Shown here in pieces: positions 46,458 through 57,278 of a DNA stretch of 64,000 nucleotides. Position numbers and translations under genes: made by a program. Positions within the stretch are counted from its first letter, which is position 1. Every line of letters starts with the position of its first letter. The DNA lies in NCBI GenBank assembly GCA_024138025.1, contig JAMXBD010002499.1, forward strand, positions 1 to 64,000. The letters are read 5' to 3'. The notes below the pieces were generated by a model. It did not search any database and had not been told where the DNA came from. It saw nothing but the letters and a program-made list of their open reading frames with translations. The stretch is from Combretum micranthum. Lineage: Eukaryota; Streptophyta; Magnoliopsida; Myrtales; Combretaceae.

Positions 46458-49400
46458 TGTCACGCCCCAGAGGGTATCCTAAACGTGGCAGTCTGCCTCA
46501 TATAATATTAAAGCTAATGAATGACAATCCATAGTCACGCAGGAGCTTCAATATCGTATGCAAGGCGTGCTTCCAAGATAGTAGGAGACTCACAGGGGTA
46601 TTACGTTTAAATAGATAGCAAAAGCAAGCATAAACTTAAATAGATAAAGATAAGGTTTTCATTTAATAACAAGTTCGTACATCATCTTAGGGGCATTCCC
46701 CCGTCTTTAAGTCTTTACTAATAACAAAATAAACATAATTATCACATAAGTCTACTATAGAGATTTTTCCTAGAAGTCTATGTTCAAAACTAAAAATACA
46801 TAAACTTCCTCCAAAAACTCCTAGTAGTAAGCTCATACCTGGCATACTAGGCTCCTTGGGGCCAACCATAGATAATCATACTGTAATAGAAAACTATAAA
46901 GGTATAAGCAAATCAAGCTTAGTGAGATAATTCCTAACTATATAACATTTTCATATGACAACCAAGTTATTTAATTCAAACATATGTAATGCACCAATCA
47001 CATGAACAACCAATTACACAAGATTATTCAGAAATCAAGTGTAGCATGGATTTAACGCCCTCCATGACAAGGGTTGGGTGGTTACAAGCCCATACGACCA
47101 TCAATATTTGCAGATTTACCGGCTCCTGCTAGCCTTGTAGACTTCCTGGCTCCTACTAGCCACTACTACTACTTCCTCGTTTCCTCACACGAAGAATAGT
47201 AGTGAAATAAATGTGACTCACAAGTATGATATGCATGAATAAATTTCAATTAAGCATTTAATCATATAAGTTGAATTCATGTTAAAGGTGATCAACCATA
47301 ATTCCATCATATCAACACAAGAGTCACACTTTTGTTTAACATATCGTCTTTCGATATACTTAATTTTCATTCAACAATTATTTCATAACATTTGTTCATT
47401 CATTTTTTTCCTAAATCTCTAGTGCCACTAATTACAAGCACAAATAAGGAAATGTAACTTAGGAAAAGAATTAACTCACTCTATAATCGGTAGGTCTAAT
47501 CGAAATAATCCTATGGATAGATGATCTCGGGTCCCTCGTCACCTAAACAAGATGAAATACCCAAAATGAGTCTTTCATAAAACTTCTATTCTTGAAGTTT
47601 CAAAATGTCTCTTAAAATCGCGGTAAAAATCGTATAAAGAGAAATTCCATTTTAAAATGGCCATAACTTGCTAATTTTAACTCGGAATTTCGCGTATAAT
47701 ATACCATTTTCTACCTACTTGAAAAGATCTATGCATTTATAAACTTATTTTTATAAAACTAGGTCGTTTGGGTTCCGAAAAGGTAGCGACCAGATTTGTC
47801 ACGAATTTACAAAGACTTGTTTTCCTTCTTGTAAACAAAGCTCATTTGAAAAGATAAATATTTCAAGTATTTTGTAAACTTTTTGAAAGGTAAATACATA
47901 TATGTAATGACTCATAACCAATGTATGAAGTAAATGAAGTTGTCTCAACTTATGGAAAGTAAGGTTTTAAAAGACTTTGAACTTGAGTTTTTATTGGAAT
48001 ATTCATTTTACTTTTGAAAGACTTTGAGTTATTTGTGATGAATATTCTTTTTCTAAATTTAATTTCTTGTAATTACTTTAAATTCCTAAGGAGTGGTTTT
48101 ATTTTCTAAACTTAGATTCCAACAATTTTGTAAAAGTTATGACAATTTTCTCACAAGAATATTTTAGTTCCTTGGTTTCTTGGGATTATTTTATTTTAAT
48201 GAAAAGGGGTTCTACTTAGGAAAAAGATGAAGTTATTGTAAAACTCTTGTTTACTTCATAAGTCTTTTGTATGTTTGTAAAATCTCTTATAAGTTCCTCT
48301 AAACATTAACTCCATATTTTTATTTCTAGTGGAAAACTTTTTATCTTAAGAAAACATTTCCTTCATTTATTTTGTTGAGACAAAACTATTATGTTCATGA
48401 ATGAATATGAATCATAAGCTATGAATATGAAAAACATAATAACTAAAAGAATAAGCATATGAAGAAATAAATCAAGTATTGGGACCTTAGCTTCATCAAG
48501 TACCCCGGGACTAAAAAAACTAGTCTCGAAAAAGAAAAAGAAAAGGAATTGTTTTGACTTGATGAGGACAAGTCTAAGACTAGAATGACTAGTTTTAAAA
48601 TCAACTTGAAATAAATAGTTGCAATGAAGTAAATAAATTGCAAGACAATGAGCTTATATGCTCTAAATAGTATATATAGCTATATAGATATATTAGATGG
48701 TAATAAACATAAAGGAAACATAAAGGAATTTGTGATTATGAACAAAAACAAAGTATGAACCTATTGTTGCTTTCTTAACCTTCATGGTTTTAGAAAACAC
48801 ACATTAAGTTCATATTAAGTAGATGAACATAAAAAAGCTTGGAGGATTTTCTTGAAGAAAGTTTACCTAAAGAAGAAACTAAAGAGAGCTTTCTTGTAAG
48901 ACTTCTTAGAGAGGATTTTTGAGAGAGTTTGAGAGAGATTTTGGTATAGTAACTTTATAGAAGAAGTGGTGTGAAAGAAGTGAAGGTATGAGAGGTATTT
49001 ACAGGAAAATGGGGAAGATAATTTGTGTTAATTAAATAAGTAAAAATAAAACAAATTGGAAGAGATGGGAGAGGGGGCCGCGCTACTCATGCATGGGGAA
49101 GGGGAAAATTTTTATTTTTTTGTTATTTTGTTAATTAAAATTAAGAAATGAAAGATGTGAAATTGTATTGGAAATGAAAATGTGTAAGAAATAGGTGTAT
49201 GGTTTGTAAGAATAGGTTGTAAGAAAAAATAGAGATAGGTGAATAGTGTAGAATATTAGAAAATAGTGTAATGTAAAAGTAGACATGATAATTTAATGCC
49301 GGTAGTAAGAAAATACGCGTATAAAAGCGATATCTGATATATTTAGCTACCGAAAAATTACGAAATTGATATTTTTGGAAATCTCATATTTTTACGAGTC

Positions 49401-49476
49401 TAACGGTATGTTCGGAATATTTTTCCTATTCCGGGCTTCCGGACACGTTTTTCAAGAACTATGTTTTCTAGGGCTT
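46458..49476 (-). repeat. 5' LTR of B, outer end truncated
   Basis: Begins TGTCACGCCCC at 46458. The TATA box of the other LTRs is changed: TATTTACA at 48996-49003, i.e. TGTAAATA on the minus strand. Near 49463 about 115 bp are missing between two AACTA(T/C)G motifs. At 49474-49476 the LTR stops about 125 bp short of its TG end and joins the LTR of C through a shared CTT. Confidence 0.9.
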
Positions 49477-50905
49477 GAAATGTTTATCTTTTCAATTGAG
49501 TTTTGCTTACAAGAAAGAAAACAAGTTTTTGCAAATCCATTGGAAATCTAGTTGTTCTTTTTCGGAACCCAAACGACCTAGTTTTATGAAAATAAGCTTA
49601 GAAATGCGTAGATCTTTTCGAGTAGGTAGAAAACAGTATATTATACGCGAAATTTCGAAATAAAATGAGCAAGTTATGACCATTTTAAGTTGGAATTTCC
49701 CCTTATAATATTTTACCGCGATTTTAAGAAAAGATTAGAATCTTCAAGAATAGAAGTTTTATGAAAGACTCATTGTTGGTATTCCATTTTGTTTAGGTGA
49801 CGAAGGACCCGAGATCGTCTATCCAGAGGATTATTTCTATTAGACCTACCGATTATGGAGTGAGTTAATTCTTTTCCTAAGTTACATTTCCTTATTTGTG
49901 CTTGTAATTAGTGGCACTACAAATTTTAGGAAAAGATAATGAACAAATGTTATGAAATAATTGTTGAATAAGAATTAAGTATGTCGAAAGACGATATGTT
50001 AAATAAAAGTGTGACCTTTGTATTGATATGATGAAATTATGATTGATCACCTTTAACATGAATTCAACTTATATGGTTAAATATTTAATTGAAATTTATG
50101 TATGCATATCATACTTGTGAGTCACATTTATTTCACTACTATTCTTCGTATGGGGAAACGAGGAAGTGGTAGTGGTGGCTAGTAGGAGCTAGTAAGTCTA
50201 CATGGGCTAGTAGGAGCTAAGAAGTCTACAGGGCAAGTAGGAGCCGGTAAATCTGCAAATATTAATGGTCGTATGGGCCTGTAACCACCCAACCCTTGTC
50301 ATAGAGGGCGTTAAATCCATGCTACACTTGATTTCCTGATAATCATGTGTAATTGGTTGATGCATTACATATGTTTGAATTAAATAACTTGGTTGTCGTA
50401 TGGAAATGTTATATAGTTAGGAATTATCTCACTAAGCTAAATTTGCTTTTACCCTTATAGTTTTCTATTACAGTATGATTATCTATGGTTGGCCCTGAGA
50501 AGCCCAGTGTGCCAGGTATGAGCTTACGCTACTAGGAGTTTTTGGAGAAAGTTTATGTATTTTTAGTTTTGAACATAGATTTCTAGGAAAAATCTCTATA
50601 GTAGACTCATGTAATAGTTATGCTTATTTTGTTATTAGTATAGTTGAACAAAGACTTTAAGACGGGGGAATGCCCCTAAGATGATGTACGAACTTGTTAT
50701 TAAAGAAGATACCATGTTTATCTATTTAAGTTTATGCTTACTTTTGCTATCTATTTAAACGTAATACCCCTGTGAGTCTCCTACTATCTTGGAAGCATGC
50801 CTTGCATATGATATCGAAGCTCCTGCGTGACAACGGATTGTCATTCTTTAGCTTTAATATTATATGCGGCGGACTGCCACGTTTAGGATACTTTTGGGCG
50901 TGACA
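49474..50905 (+). repeat. 5' LTR of C, second part
   Basis: Resumes at CTTGAAATGTTTATC, matching 59040 onward in the 3' LTR of C, and ends ..GGGCGTGACA at 50905. Relative to the 3' LTR, about 70 bp (58969-59039) are missing at the junction with B. Confidence 0.9.
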
Positions 50906-50913
50906 GTTTAAGT

Positions 50914-50925
50914 TGGTATTAGAGC
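50914..50925 (+). promoter_or_regulatory. Primer binding site of C (Met-tRNA type)
   Basis: TGGTATTAGAGC, one transition away from TGGTATCAGAGC, eight bases after the LTR end at 50905. Confidence 0.9.
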
Positions 50926-51022
50926 GCAAGTTTTAGACATAAGATAGTAGAAATAGACTTAGATAGATAGATAGATAAAACTCTAGCATAAGATCTTATC
51001 CCCTTTTTGTTTTACTTGATAG

Positions 51023-52124
51023 TTGACTTTCCTTGAAGTCAAGGGAAAATCCCGACAATTCCTTAAGGACCATGACGAGACCTTCGTGAACTACCATCTT
51101 AGACTAAGGGTCCTGTGTGAGGAGTTCGCATTAGTCGGAAGGCCTAGGACCGCCTGTGAAATGTTCAAGTTATGGAATAAAGGATTGAGACATTCCCTGT
51201 GGAGGAACTTACCCAACGAGCTGAGATTCGACGCTATAAGCAATCGGAGATGGAGTGATGTAGTAGTTATTTATGTGGTCGAAAGAATGATGGTTTTTAT
51301 GTACCAGGAGACCATGCTACAACAAATGACCTTCATTCTGATAGCGGAAGACGAACGATAGGAACCAGACTTCTGGACTTGGAATAAGCTAGACCTCTAT
51401 ACATCTACGCGCATGATGAATTAGCGGATCATACGGACTGGCTAAAGGCAGATGCTGAAGAGTGATTTTATTGGTATGCCGCTTACCGACGATTGTCCCT
51501 GCCATTAGAGTACAACACTCAGCCCAACTCCGTCGGAATGCAGCTAGACGTTATCCTAGATGAGGACTTCATCATGGAGGAGGTCCAAGCAAACGAAGGG
51601 AATGGAGAGACAAACGGTGGCACGGAAGGAGATCAGAATGAAGACTCGGAGCCTGAGAGAGCCAGTCTGCATCCCTTTGGGAAGATAGCCCTTTGATCCC
51701 CAGTCAAGCATCTCCTCGAAGACTGAGCCAAGATGTACCCATGGAGACCATTGCAAGGAATAACCCAGTAATGATCTCCGATTCTGAAGAGGAGGGAAGA
51801 AGAAACAACGCTTTTGATCCAAATAGATTCCTGAGAAGCAGATCCCAGACCCCCACAATGGCAATGGCACCGGAGGAAGAAGAAGGACCAGAGGAAACGA
51901 ATGGCACGACCCGTGGAGAGAGGATTTCTGTGCATGACGAAGTTTGGCCGTCTCAAGCTGAGATCACCTCACGATACCGAGGAAAGAGGATGACGGTTAG
52001 TCAGTATCTTCGACAATTTGTCAAACGGCACAAAGGATCCACTAGCAAGAGTATGAACCAGCACCATCTCCGTAAAAAGAAGAAGTCTGAAGAAGGAAGG
52101 AATGAAGGAAGAAAGGGAGCATAA
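51023..52124 (+). pseudogene. Upstream ORF (ORF0) of element C
   Basis: Same ORF as in B, 367 codons to a TAA at 52122-52124. Capsid-like block 51023-51361, stopped by TAG (51359-51361) where B has CAG; the shared in-frame TGA at about 51462-51464; acidic stretch 51540-51660; serine/arginine and glutamate-rich part 51740-51910; C-terminal KRMTVSQYLRQFVKRHKG (about 51985-52040) with a run of lysines that could act in nuclear entry or RNA binding. A frameshift near 51650 relative to B. The frame lacks an ATG at its start and opens at TTG 51023 just after a TAG preceded by a T-rich run. Confidence 0.65.
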
Positions 52125-52395
52125 CTCGACGAGTCCAACATAGCCTTTTCCTAGGCTTATCTTTGTTTTAATGCATTAATGTTTTGCTTTTTATGAACAA
52201 TTATCTTTTGATGAGAATGGTTTCTACCTTCTCAAAGTTATGTAAGGATTATTAATTTCCTCTTTTTATTTTAAATGCAAGAATTTTATGTTGATTTGAT
52301 GATTTCTGGATTTGATTGCCTTAATTATTCTATGGAATTTCCGATATTTCCGATCTTTTCCTTGTTGCAAAAATTTAAGAAGTATAAAACTTAAC
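52125..52395 (+). other. Spacer between upstream ORF and gag, element C
   Basis: 270 bp without a long frame. It holds a 20-codon mini-ORF beginning at ATG 52194 and a GTAAGG donor-like site (GT at 52242-52243). An acceptor-like ACTTAACAG (AG at 52396-52397) lies on the gag N-terminus. Intron length would be 156 nt, 148 nt in B. Confidence 0.55.
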
Positions 52396-53760
52396 AGACG
52401 TGGTAGGAGAGGTAGAAGACGCAAACGTCGCGCTTCTAATAATATACCAGCTGAACCGGAGAATCCTCCGGCAGGACAACAAGCACCAAATCCCCTACCG
52501 AATCAACAAGGAGATGTGTGGGCCGCCATCAACCAACTAGTAGGGTTGGTCAATAATTTCATGCAAAATGCACAAAATATGCCACCGCCTACCGCAAATG
52601 CACCAGAAGCAACTGTTGAAGCACCTGCAGCCCTAGAAGCTGAGTCACATACTGTTCCTTTACCAGCACCACCATAACCACCACGACCTTACAGAAGTTT
52701 CTTGCCGGACTTCATAAAAAGCAATAGATATTTCGACGGAAATTTTGGAAAGCCAGACGAAGCTGAAGACTGGCTAGCCCAGATTAAAAGGTCGTTCGTC
52801 GCTTACGAAGTTTCCCATTATCTACGCCTGGATTATGACACATATATGTTGCGGTTCAATGCTAGAATATGGTGGGAGTCGAAAAGCAGGGAATTGTTGC
52901 CACCCGTGATCTAGGCGGCTTTTCGTAAAGAGTTTTTGGACAACTACTTTCCTGGCAGCTTAAGAGTACAGTATAGTGGAGATTTTCTCCATATATCCCA
53001 GAAGGGAAGAACAAAGAGCAGTGCGAGACAAAGTTTAGCCGACTGCTTCAATACGCGCCTGAATCCTTCAAGCATAGTGAGGAGCTGAAGAGGCAAGTAT
53101 TTCTGAGTGGCCTGGATGAAGATATAAGGATGCGTCTGAAGGAGTTAGATCTAAGAACCCTCCAAGAGTTGATAGAAAGGGCTCGTATCATTGAGGGAGC
53201 AAAGAAAAGGAAGAGCAAAGCCTCTGAGAAAAAGACCTTCGTGTTCGGTAAAAGAGCTTAGGATGGCTATAACCCCAGTTTTCAGAGTAAAAGGTTCAAG
53301 CCCTTCAACAGCTTCCAATGAAGTGCTGTTAGTAATAAGGACACATCCAAGATTAAGGTAACCTGCTGGAAATGCAAGGAAGAGCACTATCCAAAGAGGT
53401 GCCCGTTGTTGCAACACAAGTGCTACTTTTGTGGAGACCCCAGTCACAAGATAGGTGATTACCTAAAGAAGGCTTCTACTGTTTGCTTCGTTTGCAAGCA
53501 AATGGGGCACTTTGCCAACGAATGCCCACAAAGAAAGAATGCCCCAGCTAGACCATTTGGGTCGGTGGGAGGAGTGGCATTGGCGAAAAACGGAAGCGGA
53601 GGAAGCAACCCAAGCCGATCTGGAGCAGCTGTCCACGGAATGAAGATATACAACCTGGAAGGACAGTGGGTATGCGAGGAGTCTGATGACGAAGGAGCAG
53701 AGCTCGCCGCTGTAGATGGAGATTATGGCTCAGATTTTGGGTTGGTGACAGGTCAGAATT
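52396..53760 (+). pseudogene. gag, element C
   Basis: Arginine-rich N-terminus (RRGRRGRRRKRR, 52398-52433), a proline/alanine linker ended by a TAA at 52675, capsid with RYFDGNFGKPDEAEDWL (52727-52777) and MLRFNARIWWESKSRELLPP, then stops and frameshifts to 53090, LSGLDEDIRMRLKELDLRTL, and three zinc knuckles: CWKCKEEHYPKRC (CX2CX3HX4C, 53363-53403), CYFCGDPSHKIGD with the last Cys changed to Tyr, and CFVCKQMGHFANEC intact. Stop TGA at 53758-53760. First in-frame ATG lies well inside, at 52561. Confidence 0.85.
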
Positions 53761-53868
53761 GAAACCCTTTTCTTTGATGTAATTTGTTAAGTTTCCTACG
53801 TTCAATACCTACGATACAAGTATAAAGTTTTATACCCGTGATTAGCTTATGCATACTAGTCTTGTAAT
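53761..53868 (+). other. gag-pol gap of element C
   Basis: About 108 bases with stops in the pol frame, ending in TAG (53866-53868). Pol then opens and reaches an ATG at 53896. The gap is kept in A and B, so gag and pol are separate ORFs in this family. Confidence 0.65.
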
Positions 53869-54440
53869 TAGTATGAAAATTCGAGTGCAGGACGCATGCT
53901 CATAGCTAGTCAACCCGCTTATGCTTTGTTCGATACGGGAGCTACCTATTCTTTTATCACCGTTAGCCTGGCCAAGCGAATTGGGTTACCCATAGATTCT
54001 ATTGCTATTGGTTTTCGAGTTAAACCCCCCACCGGAAGCATAGTAATGACAAAGGAAATGCTTAAAGGATGTCCAATGGAGATACAAGGAAGTCACTCTA
54101 AGTGTGACCTAATAATCTTGGAGATGAGCAAATATGAAGTCATCTTGGGTATGAGTTGGTTGACATCTATCAAAGCCTTAATGGATTGTAAACAAAAGGA
54201 AGTAAGGTTTAAAGACCAGAGTGGATGTGAAGTAGTGTCTAGAGGAGAGTCCGCAGTGAAGTTAAACTCATTTGAGTTGGTGGATGAGGATGAAATTGAC
54301 CTTAGTAACCTGGACGAAGAAGAAGAAGAAAAGCCTGAGCTTGGATCCATACCCGTAGTGAAGGAATTCCCAGACGTGTTTCCAGATGAATTGCATGGAT
54401 TGCCACCCAAGAGAGAGATAGATTTTGAAATTGATTTATT
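53869..54440 (+). pseudogene. Aspartic protease, element C
   Basis: ATG at 53896 is followed by [14 protein letters not shown] with an intact catalytic Asp (about 53920-53960). Downstream [17 protein letters not shown], an acidic [14 protein letters not shown] linker and [16 protein letters not shown]. This piece is continuous with reverse transcriptase to 54867 and has no internal stop, the best kept part of C. Confidence 0.88.
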
Positions 54441-55190
54441 AGTCAATACGGAGCCGATCTCAGAAGCACCCTATCGAATGGCACCACTAGAGCTGAAGGA
54501 GTTAAAAACTCAACTACAAGATTTATTGGATCAAGGATTTATCCGACCAAGTGTGTCACCTTGGGGAGCACCAGTATTGTTCGTAAAGAAGAAGGATGGT
54601 TCCATGCGTTTATGCATCGACTACCGGGAGCTTAATAAGGTTACCATCAAGAACAAGTATCCACTCCCATGGATAGATGACCTTTTGGATCAGCTTCAAG
54701 GAGCAAGTGTCTTTTTAAGAATCGATCTACAGTCAGGATACCACCAGTTGAGGATTAAACCTAAAGACGTACCAAAGACAGCTTTTAGGACTCGCTATGG
54801 ACATTACGAATTTCTAGTAATGCCTTTCGGCTTAACCAACACGCCAGCGCATTCATGGATCTCATGAATCGAATATATAAACCCCTGCTGGATAAGTGCG
54901 TGATAGTCTTCATCGACGATATTCTGATCTACTCAAAGACGCAAGAACAACATGAAGAACACTTAAGGATGGCGTTACAGACCTTGCGTGAGCATAAGTT
55001 GTACGTTAAGCTATCTAAGTGTGACTTTTAGCTGGATAGGATATCCTTCTTAGGACATGTCGTATCGGGAGAAGGAATATCGGTAGATCCTGAGAAGATC
55101 AAGCAGTAATGGAGTGGAAACAGCTAAGACAGTTACTGAAGTGAGGATTTTTCTCGGTTTGGCAGGATATTATAGGAAGTTTGTTAAGAT
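54441..55190 (+). pseudogene. Reverse transcriptase, element C
   Basis: [69 protein letters not shown], then a one-base deletion near 54848. The catalytic box FIDD is at 54909-54920. A TGG-to-TAG stop follows at 55027-55029 (B keeps TGG), and small deletions near 55105 and 55185 break the C-terminal part. Confidence 0.88.
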
Positions 55191-55735
55191 TTTTCAACCA
55201 TCGCCAAACCCCTCACTCAGTTAACCCAAAAGGAGGAGAAGTTCATCTGGACAGACAAGAGGAGCAAAGTTTCCAGGAGCTAAAGAGAAGACTTGTCTCT
55301 GCCCCGATTTTAATTCTACCACCCCGAAAAATCCTATACAGTACATAGTGACGCATCAAGGAATGGCCTTGGATGTGTGTTGATGCAAAACGGAAAGGTA
55401 ATCGCTTATGCATCTCGACAGCTCCGACCCCATGAACAAAACTATCCCACCCATGATTTGGAGTTAGCTGCCGTTGTGTTTGCACTAAAGTTGTGGAGGC
55501 ATTACTTGTATGGACAAAGGCGTGAGATTTACTCCGACCATAAGAGCCTCAAGTATCTTTTTACACAAAAGGAGCCAAATATTCGGTAATGGAGATGGTT
55601 AGAGCTCATCAAGGATTACGACCTTGGAATCAACAACTGTCCAGGGAGAGTAAATGCAGTTGCAGATGCCCTGAGTAGGAAAAATTATGGGGAAGTAGCC
55701 TCTTTGCTCACTGACAAGAAGAGTTGATAAAGGAA
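55191..55735 (+). pseudogene. RNase H, element C
   Basis: [20 protein letters not shown] (55371-55430), [20 protein letters not shown] (55455-55514), then [17 protein letters not shown] followed by a TAA where B has CAG-type residues, and VNAVADALSRKNYGE (55650-55700). Normal order for gypsy RNase H; broken near 55330, 55590 and 55720. Confidence 0.85.
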
Positions 55736-56790
55736 TTTGAAAGAATGAGCATTGAATTCATAGGACAAAGCGTGGAAGTGGAGATTGCCAACTTTGTCAT
55801 GGAACCCACCTTAGTAGAAAGAATCAAGGAGGCCCAGCGATATGACGAGGCAATTCTGAAGATTAAGAAAGAAGTGCAGGAAGGACGGTACACCGATTTT
55901 GCCATAAATGAGGATGAAGTAGTGAGAATGAAAAGGAGATTATGTGTTCCGGATGATGAGGACATAAGAAAGGAAATTATGGAAGCAGCACATCACTGGA
56001 TACACCATGCATCCAGGAGGAACAAAGATGTACCAAGATCTGAAGAGCCACTATTGGTGGAACGATATGAAGAGAGACATAGCAGACTTTGTGTTGAAAT
56101 GTCCCACATGTCAACAAGTGAAAGTGGAGCACCAAAGACCTGGTGGACTTCTGAAACCCCTGCCAATACCAGAGTGGAAATGGGACCAAATCACAATGGA
56201 TTTTGTGTGTGGATTTCCAAGGACATCGGCTGGATATGATGCAATTTGGGTCATCATGGATCGATTGACGAAAACGGCACATTTTCTTCCAATGAACATG
56301 ATGTACTCTATGGACAAGTTGGCAAGAATGTACATAAGAGAAATAGTACGCTTACATGGAGTACCCGCTGGAATAGTCTTCGGCCGAGACCCAAGGTTTG
56401 TATCCAAGTTTTGGATGAGTTTGCAGAAATGTATGGGGACTAAGTTACATTTCAGTACTGCTTATCACCCACAGACGGACGATCAATCGGAGAGGACAAT
56501 ACAAACGTTGGAAGATATACTGCGAGCCTGCGTAATAGAGTTTAAAGGTAGCTGGGACGCACACCTACCTCTGGTAGAGTTTGCCTACAATAACAGCTAC
56601 CATTCTATGATCCAGATGCCACCCTATGAAGCGTTGTATGGAAGGCGATGTCGATCCCGCTATTCTGGGACGATATAGAGAAATTAAGCATTGGTCCTGA
56701 CTTGGTGCAAGATGCAGCTGACAAAGTGCGAGCTATCCAAAGAAAGATGAAAGAAGCCTAAGATAGGCAAAAGAGCTGGGCAGATATAAA
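55736..56790 (+). pseudogene. Integrase, element C
   Basis: Zinc-binding part (about 55975-56115) with a frameshift between its His and Cys halves: [16 protein letters not shown] is in the second frame. Core from [20 protein letters not shown] (first Asp). The second catalytic motif reads VFGRDPRF (about 56380-56400) where B has VSDRD, so the Asp is lost. The Glu position DQSERTIQ is intact (near 56485). [14 protein letters not shown] is followed by a deletion at 56660 and an in-frame TAA near 56760. Confidence 0.88.
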
Positions 56791-57276
56791 GAGACTTGTG
56801 CTTGAATTTGAAGTAGGAGACCATGTGTACTTAAAGGTAAATCCCATCAAGAGTATTCAGCGAGTACGAGCACAAGGAAAGCTGAGCCCACGCTACATTG
56901 ACCCTTTGAAGTGTTGGAAAAAGTGGGAAATCTTGCTTATCGTCTGGCACTCCCTCCCAACCTATCTGGAATCCATAACGTGTTTCACGTATCAGTCTTA
57001 CGGAAACATGTGCCGGACCCTACCAGGATTACAGAGCTAGAGCCTGTTCGACTAAAAGAAAATCTCACATATGAGGAGAACCCAGTTCAAATCTTGGATC
57101 ACAAGTGCAGAAGCTCCGGAATAAGAGATCAAGTATGTGAAGGTTCTATGGAGAAACCACTCACACGAGGAAGCAACCTGGGAGGCAGAAAGCGACATAC
57201 GCCAGAAATACCCAGTCTGTTCAAGGAATCAGGTATGCTTCAAGTTTTGAGGACAAAACTTTCTTTAAGGGGGTAG
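56791..57276 (+). pseudogene. Integrase C-terminus and chromodomain, element C
   Basis: FEVGDHVYLKVNPIKSI (56807-56857), then after a shift LEKVGNLAYRLALPPNLSGI, HNVFHVSVLRKHVPDPTRIT and a chromodomain with ELEPVRLKENLTYEENPVQI (about 57035-57094). A 2-base deletion near 57237 removes the normal stop of A and B, so the frame runs into the polypurine tract and ends at 57276. Confidence 0.85.
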
Positions 57277-57278
57277 GT
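57263..57278 (+). promoter_or_regulatory. Polypurine tract of C
   Basis: CTTTAAGGGGGTAGGT directly before the 3' LTR, shared with A and B (AAAGGGGGTAGGT type). Confidence 0.75.

Larger units (their letters stand above)
36743..49476 (-). mobile_element. Chromovirus B (Tekay/Del-like), nested in 5' LTR of C
   Basis: Minus-strand copy of the same family as C: 3' LTR 36743-40081, internal 40082-46457, 5' LTR 46458-49476 with a truncated outer end. Proteins are somewhat better kept than in C, but reverse transcriptase, RNase H and integrase carry indels. The two B LTRs differ by scattered single bases only, consistent with a late insertion. The right-hand target duplication was lost with the deletion at the junction. 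Confidence 0.9.

Noticed and set aside
52242..52397. Intron that would fuse ORF0 or the mini-ORF at 52194 to gag
   Set aside because: Phases do not match the gag frame in either B or C; kept only as possible untranslated-region splicing.
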